From DASUTB01 sp036374835 (GTDB lineage: Bacteria > Actinomycetota > Actinomycetes > Jiangellales > Jiangellaceae), in the NCBI GenBank assembly GCA_036374835.1, contig DASUTB010000009.1, positions 1 through 39,901 on the forward strand: a DNA stretch of 39,901 bases. Reading direction: 5' to 3'. Below are positions 8,351 through 16,004 of the stretch, piece after piece (positions within the stretch are counted from its first letter, which is position 1; each line of letters opens with the position of its first letter). The notes below the pieces were generated by a model. The model made no database searches, was not told the DNA's origin, and worked only from the letters and a program-made list of their open reading frames with translations. Both the position numbers and the translations under genes were made by a program.

Positions 8351-8392
8351 TCGTTATTGAGTGAATTGGCTTCATGACCAAGAACATGATCA
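8331..8392 (+). repeat. Family A intergenic repeat, copy 2
   Basis: 62 bp from TGATCATGAA to CATGATCA. It is the same length as copy 3 (25495-25556, opposite strand), with about 46 of 62 positions identical by eye. It overlaps the last codons (VIMNSS) of the DUF559 gene and ends 29 nt before the pyrE-like start. Confidence 0.75.
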
Positions 8393-8406
8393 CGGGAGAG
8401 GGCGGC

Positions 8407-8412
8407 TAGACT
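8407..8412 (+). promoter_or_regulatory. -10 box of a leaderless promoter (pyrE-like gene)
   Basis: TAGACT ends 8 nt before the GTG at 8421, placing transcription start at or next to the start codon. There is no Shine-Dalgarno before the GTG, as expected for a leaderless mRNA. Confidence 0.6.
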
Positions 8413-8420
8413 CGGCGTCC

Positions 8421-8966
8421 GTGACGCACGCGTGGGACCTGCTCCGCGACGAGATCCTCGCCAAGGCCGTGGTGCACGGGCGGGTGACCCTCTCGTCGGG
8501 GCGTGAAGCCGACTACTACATCGACCTGCGCCGGATCACGTTGGACGGTGCGGCGGCGCCTCTGGTCGGTGAGGTCATGCTCGAGCTGACCGACGACCTC
8601 GAGTTCGACGCCGTAGGTGGTCTGACTCTCGGTGCCGACCCGGTGGCCGTCGCGATGCTGCACGCAGCGGCATCAAAGGGGCGCCGGCTGGACGCGTTCG
8701 TGGTGCGCAAGAGTGAGAAGCGGCACGGGCTGCAACGCCGTATCGAGGGCCCGGACGTCGCGGGCAGGCGGGTGCTCGCTGTCGAGGACACGTCCACGAC
8801 CGGAGCGAGTGTGCTCACCGCGGTCGACGCGTTGCGGGAGGTGGGGGCGGACGTCGTCGCGGTCGCGGTGCTGGCCGATCGGGCGACGGGTGCGCAGGAG
8901 AAGATCGAAGCGGCCGGTCTGAGCTATCGCGCAGCGTTCGGCAAACACGACCTCGGCCTGGAATGA
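8421..8966 (+). CDS. pyrE: PyrE-like orotate phosphoribosyltransferase (orphan)
   Basis: 181-residue type I phosphoribosyltransferase, most like orotate phosphoribosyltransferase, which joins orotate to PRPP to make OMP in pyrimidine synthesis. The PRPP loop VEDTSTTGAS is at 121-130, and the catalytic segment FVVRKSEKRHG at 93-103 is the OPRTase flexible loop. The start at 8421 is chosen because the longer frame would run through repeat A2 and the -10 box. It is away from any other pyr gene, as is usual in actinobacteria. A closely related base specificity cannot be excluded. Confidence 0.88.
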   Translation: MTHAWDLLRDEILAKAVVHGRVTLSSGREADYYIDLRRITLDGAAAPLVGEVMLELTDDLEFDAVGGLTLGADPVAVAMLHAAASKGRRLDAFVVRKSEKRHGLQRRIEGPDVAGRRVLAVEDTSTTGASVLTAVDALREVGADVVAVAVLADRATGAQEKIEAAGLSYRAAFGKHDLGLE

Positions 8967-8974
8967 CGACGCGG

Positions 8975-9033
8975 CCCCATGATCACCGGCAGTTCTCACA
9001 CCGATGGCGCGGAAAGTGCCGGTGATCACGGGG
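8975..9033. repeat. Inverted repeat with TGATCA cores between pyrE-like and trmH-like genes
   Basis: CCCCATGATCACCGGCA (8975-8991) and TGCCGGTGATCACGGGG (9017-9033) are 17-bp arms with a single mismatch around a 25-nt loop. It begins 9 nt after the pyrE-like stop. It shares the TGATCA core with the dispersed repeats but no longer homology that I can see. A long hairpin here could end the pyrE transcript. Confidence 0.7.
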
Positions 9034-9047
9034 CGGTTGGCCCTGGT

Positions 9048-9644
9048 GTGGGTCCTTGGGAGGGCGAGCTACCGGACCATCCCCGCTACGACCCGGAGCT
9101 GTTGGCCGCCGGAGATCACCGCAACGTTGTCGACCGGTACCGGTACTGGCGCCGCGAGGCGATCGTCGCGGACCTGGACGAGCGTCGCCACAAATTTCAC
9201 GTCGCCATCGAGAACTGGCAGCACGACTTCAACATCGGGTCCGTGGTACGGACGGCGAACGCGTTCGCGGCCGCGTCGGTGCGGATCGTAGGGCGGCGGC
9301 GCTGGAACCGGCGCGGCGCGATGGTGACCGACCGCTACCAGCATGTTCATCACCACGAGGATCTGGCCGATCTCGTCGAGTGGGCGCACGATGCCGGGCT
9401 CGTGGTTCTGGGGGTGGACAACCTGCCGGGTGCGGTGCCGCTCGAGACGTACGACCTGCCGGAGAGGTGCGTCTTGCTGTTCGGGCAGGAAGGTCCGGGC
9501 TTGTCCGGCGACGCCCGTGAGCAGATCGACGTCGTTCTATCGATCGCGCAGTACGGGTCGACGCGGTCGATCAATGCCGGCGCTGCCGCGGCGATTGCGA
9601 TGCATGCCTGGATCCGGCGGCACGTGTATGGCCAGAGGCCGTAG
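9048..9644 (+). CDS. TrmH/SpoU-family RNA 2'-O-methyltransferase
   Basis: 198 residues from GTG 9048. It is a SPOUT methyltransferase that moves a methyl group from S-adenosylmethionine to ribose 2'-OH of tRNA or rRNA. Motif 1 is NIGSVVRTANAF (about 62-73), motif 2 LLFGQEGPGLSGDA and motif 3 SIAQYGSTRSINAGAAAAIAMHAW, the knot and SAM-binding regions. The exact RNA target cannot be assigned. The frame is open upstream to an ATG at 8979, but that lies inside the inverted repeat, so a later start is likelier; no good ribosome site marks it. Confidence 0.88.
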   Translation: MGPWEGELPDHPRYDPELLAAGDHRNVVDRYRYWRREAIVADLDERRHKFHVAIENWQHDFNIGSVVRTANAFAAASVRIVGRRRWNRRGAMVTDRYQHVHHHEDLADLVEWAHDAGLVVLGVDNLPGAVPLETYDLPERCVLLFGQEGPGLSGDAREQIDVVLSIAQYGSTRSINAGAAAAIAMHAWIRRHVYGQRP

Positions 9645-9732
9645 ACGTTTCCGCCCATGCGCGGACTCTCCGCGCTTTGCCGGGCATGCAGGGAGCGTTG
9701 GGCAGGGGGCTTCGGAGCTTAACGTGATCATC
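9645..9732 (-). repeat. Family B intergenic repeat, copy 2 (reverse orientation)
   Basis: Read on the minus strand from 9732 it runs GATGATCACGTTAAGCT and continues with blocks (CAAAGCGCG, TCCGCGCATG) that line up with the copy at 16929-17036. It fills the space between the trmH-like gene and the palindrome that ends the liv operon. The boundaries are approximate. Confidence 0.55.
9659..9675 (+). terminator. Hairpin after trmH-like gene
   Basis: GCGCGGA-CTC-TCCGCGC is a perfect 7-bp stem, 14 nt after the stop and followed by TTTGCC. It is a plausible intrinsic terminator with a short T-run. It lies within the family B copy. Confidence 0.5.
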
Positions 9733-9759
9733 CCCCGGGACCGCGCGGTCCCGGGGGAT
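9730..9759. terminator. Perfect 30-bp palindrome ending the liv operon
   Basis: Fifteen bases (ATCCCCCGGGACCGC) are followed directly by their reverse complement, giving a hairpin of very high stability in either direction. It lies 14 nt beyond the livK stop on the minus strand and after the trmH-like gene on the plus strand, so it probably acts as a shared terminator. A T-tract is lacking on both sides. Confidence 0.75.
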
Positions 9760-9773
9760 GTGGTGTTACGTGG

Positions 9774-11138
9774 TTATTCGAGGCCCTCGTAGCAGGTCTC
9801 CGGTTCCCACGCCTCGGCAGTCGGCCCGGTGAAGAAGTCCTGCACCGTTGAGATGCCGGTCGGGGCTTCCGGATCGACCGCGTTGACCTGGCTGACGCGG
9901 ATCTGCGCCTCCGGGCCGCCGGCGTAGTTGCCGGCACCCTCGGGCAGCATGCCCTCGTAGTCGACGGTCTCGAGTGAGTTGGCCGCCTCGACCACACCCG
10001 CGCGGGTCAGGTCGCCGTTGGCCAGCGCGGCCTCGAGCGCCGCCTTGAGCGCGTACTGCCAGATCCAGCCGATCGTGTAGCCGTCGCTGAGATCGTCCGG
10101 CTCGCCGATCGCCTCACGCATGGCCTCGTGGCCCGGCGTGTCCGCATCCCAGCTCGGGAAGGGGCCGCCGACCTCGTAGACCGCCTGCAGCGCCGGCGCG
10201 GCCTCGCTGCCCAGCAGTGCGGGGTTCCACGTCGGGTTGGTGCCGATGAACCGGCCCTCGTAACCGCTGGCGACGGCTTGGCCGACGATCGCGGCGGTCT
10301 CGGCCGGTCCGGTCGTGATCGTGACCAGGTCCGGCTGGCCCTGGACGATCGCGCCGATGGCCTCGGCCTGGTTCTCCACGCCAGGCGTGGTCGGCACGGC
10401 GGTGAAGTCCAGGCCATGGGTCTCGGCCGCGTTCTGCGCACCGGCCGCGGCGTCGCCGCCGTAGTCACCCTCGTAGTACACCGACATGACGCTCCCGATG
10501 CCGTACGTCTCCACCGCGTAGTCGACCGAGTTCATCGTTTCGACGCAGTAGTTCGCCGTCGCCTCGAGCATCACGTCCTCGAAGTTGAACAGCGACGTGT
10601 AACCCGCCGGGACGGCGAGCACGTTGTTCGACTGCAGCGAGGACAGGATCGCCTGCGTCGTCGGCGTGCCCAGGGTCTGGGCGAGCGCCAGGATGTTCGG
10701 CTCCATCTCCTCGTACAGCCGGGCGTGCTCGGTCGCGTCGTAGCCCGACGACTCGTTGTACGTCGTGACGTCCACGTCGTACGCCTGGTTGGCGCCCTCG
10801 GCGGTGATGCCGCCCATCTCGTTGACCCGCGCCCAGAACGCTTCCTGGGCCGTGGTCAGCGGGATACCGAAGCCGGCGAACGGGCCGGTGAGGTCGGTCA
10901 GCGTGCCGAGGTAAATGCAGCCGTTGTCCGGGTTGACGGCCTCCGGGCATGGTTCTGCGGTGACGCCGACATCGGTGGCGACCTCCGCCGCCGCATCCTC
11001 TTCGCCGTCGTCGGTCTCTTCGGCCGGCTCCTCGGTTTCTTCCGGCTCCGTGGTTTCCGGCTCGTCATCGTCACCGCCACACGCGGCAAGCACGAGTGCT
11101 GCCGCGGCGACGGCGGACAGTGCTTTGAGTCTTCTCAT
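9774..11138 (-). CDS. ABC transporter substrate-binding lipoprotein, LivK-like
   Basis: 454-residue type I periplasmic-binding protein (LivK/Peripla_BP_6), anchored outside the membrane to capture the substrate. The signal peptide MRRLKALSAVAAAALVLAAC has the lipobox LAAC at 17-20. It is followed by an acidic Glu/Thr linker (DEPETTEPEETEEPAEE) and then the binding domain (YLGTLTDLTGPFAGFGIPL onwards). AGGAGGAG lies 3 nt before the ATG at 11138. It is the last gene of the operon. The large family binds branched-chain amino acids, amides, urea or aromatic acids; the neighbouring CoA ligase favours a carboxylic acid. Confidence 0.9.
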   Translation of the reverse strand: MRRLKALSAVAAAALVLAACGGDDDEPETTEPEETEEPAEETDDGEEDAAAEVATDVGVTAEPCPEAVNPDNGCIYLGTLTDLTGPFAGFGIPLTTAQEAFWARVNEMGGITAEGANQAYDVDVTTYNESSGYDATEHARLYEEMEPNILALAQTLGTPTTQAILSSLQSNNVLAVPAGYTSLFNFEDVMLEATANYCVETMNSVDYAVETYGIGSVMSVYYEGDYGGDAAAGAQNAAETHGLDFTAVPTTPGVENQAEAIGAIVQGQPDLVTITTGPAETAAIVGQAVASGYEGRFIGTNPTWNPALLGSEAAPALQAVYEVGGPFPSWDADTPGHEAMREAIGEPDDLSDGYTIGWIWQYALKAALEAALANGDLTRAGVVEAANSLETVDYEGMLPEGAGNYAGGPEAQIRVSQVNAVDPEAPTGISTVQDFFTGPTAEAWEPETCYEGLE

Positions 11139-11164
11139 CACTCCTCCTGGTTGGTTGTGATCAT

Positions 11165-12289
11165 CTAATACGAGAACGGGAACGACTTCCACCAGTTGCG
11201 AAGCCGGACCCAGACACCGAATAGACCTCTCGGCTCAAAGATGAGGAATCCGATGATCAAGAGGCCGTAGAGTACGAACTGCATGTGCGTATCGTTGGGG
11301 ATGTCCTGCGGCCGCGTGCTGATGCCGGGCAGGATGTCCGCGAGCTCGGTCGTGATCCTGGGCAGCACCGCGATGAGGTAAGCACCGGCGACCGCACCGG
11401 AGATCGTCCCCGCCCCGCCGATCAGCACCATAACGATGAACAGGATCGAGAGGAACAGGTTGAACTGGTTCGGGTTGACGTTCAGCAACGTCACGTAGAA
11501 CAGTGCACCCGCACAGCCCGCGTAGAACGACGAGATCGCAAACGCGATGGTCTTCTGCTTGACGAGGTTGACCCCGATCACGCCGGCGGCGATGTCGCGG
11601 TCCCGGATCGCGGTGAAGGCGCGCCCGATGTTCGAGCGGGCGATGTTGCGGGCGGCGAGCGCGAAAATGACGAGCAGGACGAGCAGCAGCCAGTAGAGTT
11701 GCTGCGCCCGGCTGAAGAGTTCGCCGTCCTGGTCGAGCCGGTACCCGAACAGCTCCACGATCGGCGGGGTACGGCCGGTGGCCAGCCCGCCGGTGATGCT
11801 GTCCATCTCCTCGAAGATGTGCTCGCCGATGAACACGAGTCCGAGCGTCACGATCGCCAGGTAGAGCCCGCGCAGCCGGGTGGCCAGCGGCGCGACGAGC
11901 ACGCCGACGGCGGCTGCGACCAGCCCGGCGGCCGGCAGCCAGATGAGGATCTCGGAGACGCCGTAGCCGAGCGACCGACCCTCCGGGTCGCCGCCGATGA
12001 CAGCTGCGGTGTAGAAGCCGACGCCGGCGAAGAACGCATGCCCTAGCGAAATCTGCCCGGCGTAGCCGGTCAGCAGTCCGAGTCCGACCGCGCCGATGGC
12101 GTAGGCGCTGCCGCGGGCGAGCGTCATCGTGTCGGCGTCGTTGAGCACGAACGGCAGCACCGCCGCGATCAGCAGCAGCACGGCGACGGAGTATCGCTTC
12201 GTCCGCGTGTTGAGCAACCCCATGTCGCTCTCGTAGGAGGTGTGGAGCAGAGGGCGCTTTGTCGCTGGGCTCCTGGTCAAGGTCAGCAC
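11165..12289 (-). CDS. Branched-chain amino acid-type ABC permease, LivM-like
   Basis: Inner-membrane permease with about ten hydrophobic segments and the family motif GYAGQISLGHAFFAGVGFY, later LYLAIVTLGL and LIGGAGTISGAVAGAYL, all typical of LivM. It ends in a basic amphipathic tail (FGVWVRLRNWWKSFPFSY). Two starts are possible: GTG 12289, which overlaps the livH stop by one base and has GGAG 8 nt upstream (374 aa, used here), or ATG 12223 (352 aa), which lies closer to the first membrane segment. It is 26 nt before livK. Confidence 0.9.
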   Translation of the reverse strand: MLTLTRSPATKRPLLHTSYESDMGLLNTRTKRYSVAVLLLIAAVLPFVLNDADTMTLARGSAYAIGAVGLGLLTGYAGQISLGHAFFAGVGFYTAAVIGGDPEGRSLGYGVSEILIWLPAAGLVAAAVGVLVAPLATRLRGLYLAIVTLGLVFIGEHIFEEMDSITGGLATGRTPPIVELFGYRLDQDGELFSRAQQLYWLLLVLLVIFALAARNIARSNIGRAFTAIRDRDIAAGVIGVNLVKQKTIAFAISSFYAGCAGALFYVTLLNVNPNQFNLFLSILFIVMVLIGGAGTISGAVAGAYLIAVLPRITTELADILPGISTRPQDIPNDTHMQFVLYGLLIIGFLIFEPRGLFGVWVRLRNWWKSFPFSY

Positions 12290-13179
12290 TAGACTCGCTC
12301 CACTTCCCGGGTGCCGAACAGGCCGTACGGCCGGACGATCAGGACGAGCAGCATGACCAGCCACGGCACGATCACCGACGGGTTGCTGCCCATCCAGGAC
12401 AGGGCCGAGGAGTAGACCGCGGCCAGCGACTGGGCGACACCGATGAGTAGCCCGGCCAACACGGCACCTTCGAGCGAGTCGAGACCGCCCAGGATGATGA
12501 CCGGCAGCGCGTACAACGCGATCGGCCAGAACGTGTTGCCGACCGGCGTGCCGGCGGCGGCGAACGTCCCGCCGATCGCGGCCAGCGCGCCGGCGAGTGC
12601 CCACGAGATGGCGAAGACGCCGCCGACGCTGACTCCCTGGGCGAGGGCGGCCTCCTGGTCTTCTGCGACGGCCCGCATCGCGAGTCCGGCGCGGGTGTAC
12701 CGGAAGAACGCGAACAGCAGAATCACGAGAATTGCGGCGGCCGCGATCGCGGCGATGTGGCGCTGCTGGACGGTGACCGGGCCGACCTGCCACACGTTCA
12801 GACCCCAGGGATCGCCGACCGAACGTACGTTCAAGCCGAGGAAGGCGGTGGCGACGGTGCGGATGATGAGGTCCAGACCGATCGTGATGATCGCGATCGC
12901 GAACACGGGGCGTCCGACCATTGGCCGGATGACGGAGCGTTCGATCGCCAGGCCCAGCACCGCCATGAGGATCGCGGCGAAGATGAGCGCGCTCCAGAAG
13001 CCGAGCCACGAGACTTCTACCAGGTACGTCACCAGCACGACGCCGGCGAACATGAAGCCCGGCTGGGCGAAGCTGATCACCCGGCTGGACTTGTAGATGA
13101 TGACGAAGCCCAGCCCGATGAGGGCGTAGGCGCTGCCACGACCCAGCCCGTCGATGAGCGCTTCGAGGAACGTGCTCAT
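12289..13179 (-). CDS. Branched-chain amino acid-type ABC permease, LivH-like
   Basis: 296-residue membrane protein, the partner permease of LivM. The signature segments are ALIGLGFVIIYKSSRVISFAQPGFMF near the N-terminus and the EAA-like loop FFRYTRAGLAMRAVAEDQEAALAQGV, where the ATPases dock. Several long hydrophobic stretches follow, including the LPVIILGGLDSLEGAVLAGLLIG family motif near the C-terminal end. The ATG at 13179 has GGGAG 7 nt upstream. A 141-nt gap with a hairpin separates it from the upstream CoA ligase gene. Confidence 0.92.
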   Translation of the reverse strand: MSTFLEALIDGLGRGSAYALIGLGFVIIYKSSRVISFAQPGFMFAGVVLVTYLVEVSWLGFWSALIFAAILMAVLGLAIERSVIRPMVGRPVFAIAIITIGLDLIIRTVATAFLGLNVRSVGDPWGLNVWQVGPVTVQQRHIAAIAAAAILVILLFAFFRYTRAGLAMRAVAEDQEAALAQGVSVGGVFAISWALAGALAAIGGTFAAAGTPVGNTFWPIALYALPVIILGGLDSLEGAVLAGLLIGVAQSLAAVYSSALSWMGSNPSVIVPWLVMLLVLIVRPYGLFGTREVERV

Positions 13180-13214
13180 ACCGGGGCTCCCGCACAATTC
13201 TTCGTATGACGGTG

Positions 13215-13256
13215 TCTCGGTCCGGGGAGCCGTTGTTCGGTCCGCCGGGACCGAGA
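13215..13256 (-). other. Intercistronic hairpin with two alternative stems
   Basis: TCTCGGTCC (13215-13223) is the exact reverse complement of GGACCGAGA (13248-13256). The same right arm can instead pair locally, CGGTCC (13238-13243) with GGACCG (13248-13253) around a GCCG loop. It lies in the only long gap of the operon, between the CoA ligase and livH, and could adjust the relative amounts of upstream and downstream products. Confidence 0.55.
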
Positions 13257-13320
13257 GCGAGCGGTTTCGTGGGGTCGGCTCATAGGTGGGCCCTTTCGGC
13301 CGCGCGAGCGGTGTCGTGGT

Positions 13321-15225
13321 TCATGCGGCCTTCCCGGACTCGCCGTAGAGATCGGCGACGAGATCGGCGAACCGTTCGTCGATGGAGGTCCGCTTCACCT
13401 TCTGCGTCGCGGTCAGCTCGCCGTCCTCGTGGTCGAGTTCCTTGGGCAGCATGCCGAACTTCTTGACCTGTTCGGCACGGGCGAACTGGGTGTTGGCGTC
13501 GTCCACGATCCCTTGCACGAGTTCGATGACGGCCGGCTTCTCCGCCAGGTCGCGGTACGTGGTGAAATCGAGCCTGCGCTTCTGCGCCCACGCCGCGACC
13601 GTGTCGAACTCGATACCGATCAATGCGGTGAGGTACGGACGTCCCTCGCCGATGACGATGGCCTCCTTGATGTACGGGGACGTCTTGAGCACGTTCTCGA
13701 TCTCGGACGGTGCGACGTTCTTGCCGCCGGACGTGATGATGATGTCCTTGGCCCGATCGGTGATCTTGATGTGGGTGCCGTCCACCAGTACACCGACGTC
13801 GCCGGTGCGCAGCCAGCCGTCCTCGGTCATTACCTTCGCCGTGGCCTCCGGGCTCCGGAAGTAGCCCGCGAACACACCAGGGTGCCGCGTGAGGATCTCG
13901 CCGGTCTCCTCGTCGAGACGCACCTCGGCGGCGCCGAGCGGCTCACCGACGGTGCCGAGTTTGATCCGTCCCGGCCGGTTCGACGTGGCGATAGCCGCGT
14001 TCTCGGTCATGCCGTACGCCTCGTACATCGGGACGCCGATACCCATGTAGAACTTGAGCACGTCCGGGGCGATCGGCGCGGCGCCGGAAATCGCGGCGCG
14101 CACCCGGCGCATGCCGAGCCGGTTCCGCAGCGCCCGGTAGAAGAACAGCCAGCCGATGGGGTAAACGATCCGCGTCGCGGCGGTGTGTTTGCCGTTGGTC
14201 CGCACCAGGGTGTCGCCGATCCAGTCCGCGACCTTGAGCCACAGCTTGGCGTGCAGCCGCTTGAGCTGCGACGCGTTCGCCAGCCTGATCTGCACGCCGG
14301 CCAGCATCTTCTCCCAGATGCGCGGCACCGAGAACAAGATCGTTGGCTGTACTTCGACCAGGTTCTCCTGAACGGTGTCGATCGACTCGGCGAAATTGAC
14401 CTGCGTACCGCTGCCGGCGTTGAACAGTGTTGTGAACGTGCGCTCGACGACGTGGCAGAGCGGAAGGTACGACAGCAGAAGGTCGTCCGGCCCGGGCGGC
14501 GGATCGGCGAAGCCGCCGCCCGAGTGGTGTGTCTCTATCGCGAAGTTCAGGTTCGCGTTGGTCAGCATCGCGCCCTTCGGCGGCCCGGTCGTCCCGGACG
14601 TGTAGATCAGCGTCGCGACGTCCTCGTCGGTTGCCCGGGCCATCCGATCGGTCAGGGCGTCTGGGAATGCCTCCCGGTGCTCTTCCCCACGGGCGAGGAA
14701 GTCCGTCCAGCTCAGCAGTGCCGGGCCGGCGCCCTCATGTTCGTACCGGCTCGCGATTCCACGTGGATCGACGTACACGACGTACTCGAGGTCGGGGCAG
14801 TTCGATGCGACGGCCAGCGCCTTGTCCAGCTGTTCCTGATCCTCGGCGACGAGCACCTTGGAGCCGGAGTGGGACAGCAGATAGGACACTTCGGCCGGTG
14901 GGTTGGTCGGGTAGAACCCGACCGTTGAGCCGCGGACGGCGACCGTCGCCACGTCGGCGTACAGCCATTCGGGACGGTTCTCCGAGTGAATGGCCACCCG
15001 ATCATCCGGCTCGACGCCGAGTGCGAGCAAGCCGTGTGCGGCCTTCTCCACCGTCTCCCAATACTGGCGCCAGGTGATCTCCTGCCAGATGCCGAAATGC
15101 TTGTGCCGCATCGCGACTTGGTCCGGCGCCTTTGCCGCCCAGTCCCTGATGCGGGTGGCGAGGGTGGTCGTCGTCGGTGGGCCGCCTGCCGTGGTGGGCC
15201 GGACGGGTTCTGTGGTCGTGGTCAT
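13321..15225 (-). CDS. Acyl-CoA synthetase (AMP-forming), long-chain FadD15-like
   Basis: 634-residue ANL-superfamily ligase that adenylates a carboxylic acid and transfers it to CoA. The P-loop TLIYTSGTTGPPKGAML spans about 205-221, the A5 motif is YEAYGMTE, A7-A8 reads GWLRTGDVGVLVDGTHIKITDRAKDIIITSGGKN (long form, in pieces), and the C-terminal lysine region follows. The start at 15225 overlaps the livG stop as ATGA, so it is translationally coupled. A ligase inside a liv operon is a known arrangement in actinobacteria and proteobacteria and suggests vectorial activation of the imported acid; the true substrate is not shown. Confidence 0.92.
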   Translation of the reverse strand: MTTTTEPVRPTTAGGPPTTTTLATRIRDWAAKAPDQVAMRHKHFGIWQEITWRQYWETVEKAAHGLLALGVEPDDRVAIHSENRPEWLYADVATVAVRGSTVGFYPTNPPAEVSYLLSHSGSKVLVAEDQEQLDKALAVASNCPDLEYVVYVDPRGIASRYEHEGAGPALLSWTDFLARGEEHREAFPDALTDRMARATDEDVATLIYTSGTTGPPKGAMLTNANLNFAIETHHSGGGFADPPPGPDDLLLSYLPLCHVVERTFTTLFNAGSGTQVNFAESIDTVQENLVEVQPTILFSVPRIWEKMLAGVQIRLANASQLKRLHAKLWLKVADWIGDTLVRTNGKHTAATRIVYPIGWLFFYRALRNRLGMRRVRAAISGAAPIAPDVLKFYMGIGVPMYEAYGMTENAAIATSNRPGRIKLGTVGEPLGAAEVRLDEETGEILTRHPGVFAGYFRSPEATAKVMTEDGWLRTGDVGVLVDGTHIKITDRAKDIIITSGGKNVAPSEIENVLKTSPYIKEAIVIGEGRPYLTALIGIEFDTVAAWAQKRRLDFTTYRDLAEKPAVIELVQGIVDDANTQFARAEQVKKFGMLPKELDHEDGELTATQKVKRTSIDERFADLVADLYGESGKAA

Positions 15226-16004
15226 GTGTCGCTCACCTCTCCGAGATAGGCGCGGATCACGTCCGGGTTGTTCTGGATCTCCTTCGGCTTGCCGGTGGCG
15301 ATCGGCCGGCCGAAGTCGACCACAAGTACGCGGTCGGCCAGGTCCATGACCAACCCCATGTCGTGTTCGACCAGGATGATTGGGATATCGAGCTCTTCGC
15401 GAATGTCGAGGATGTAGCGGGCCATGTCCTCGGTTTCCTCGACGTTCATGCCGCCGACGGGTTCGTCGAGCAGCAGCAGCCTCGGCTGCATGGCCAGCGC
15501 CCGTCCCAGCTCCACCCGTTTCTGCACCCCGTAGGGCAGCAGGCCGACCGGGAGGCGTCGCCACTGCTCCAATTCGAGGAAATCGAGGATCTCTTCGACC
15601 TGTTCGCGGTGCTCGACTTCGGCGCGACGCGCCCGCCCGAACCAGGCGACCGCCGAGAGCGGGCCGTACTTGATGTGGTGGTGACGGCCGAGCATCAGGT
15701 TCTCGAGCACCGTGAGGTTCGCGAACAGTTCGACGTTCTGGAACGTCCGTGCGACGCCGCGCTCGGCGACCTTGTGCGGCTTACGGCCGAGCAGCGGCTT
15801 ACCGTCGAACTCAACCTGTCCCTCTTGCGGCAGGTACACGCCGGAGATGACGTTGAAGATGGACGTCTTGCCGGCACCGTTCGGGCCGATGATGGCGAAA
15901 AGCTCACTGGCGCCGACGCTGAAGCTCACGCCGTCGATCGCGCGCAGACCGTTGAATGAGAGCCGTACGTCGGAGAAGCGCAGAATATCGTCGATGTCAG
16001 TCAC
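15222..16004 (-). CDS. ABC transporter ATP-binding protein, LivG-like
   Basis: 260-residue cytoplasmic ATPase that powers the LivH-LivM pore. Walker A is GPNGAGKT, the Q-loop is RTFQNVELF, the signature is a degenerate LLPYGVQKRVELGRAL, Walker B is LLLLDEPVGG and the switch His is in ILVEHDMGLV. The length and the C-terminal PKEIQNNPDVIRAYLG segment are LivG marks. The GTG at 16004 overlaps the livF stop as GTGA; GTG 16013 is an in-frame alternative. It is followed by the CoA ligase with an ATGA overlap. Confidence 0.92.
   Translation of the reverse strand: MTDIDDILRFSDVRLSFNGLRAIDGVSFSVGASELFAIIGPNGAGKTSIFNVISGVYLPQEGQVEFDGKPLLGRKPHKVAERGVARTFQNVELFANLTVLENLMLGRHHHIKYGPLSAVAWFGRARRAEVEHREQVEEILDFLELEQWRRLPVGLLPYGVQKRVELGRALAMQPRLLLLDEPVGGMNVEETEDMARYILDIREELDIPIILVEHDMGLVMDLADRVLVVDFGRPIATGKPKEIQNNPDVIRAYLGEVSDT

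Noticed and set aside
11165..13195. A single 676-codon minus-strand frame covering livM and more
   Set aside because: Only its last part (from 12289 or 12223) encodes the LivM sequence. The upstream part is Arg/Pro-rich out-of-frame reading of livH.
13429..14928. Long plus-strand ORF of 499 codons
   Set aside because: It lies antisense to the CoA ligase, with composition typical of a high-GC shadow frame and no recognisable domain.
13321..15564. Start of the acyl-CoA synthetase at 15564
   Set aside because: The extra 113 residues are the shadow of livG in another frame. The ATG at 15225 overlaps the livG stop and fits the family.
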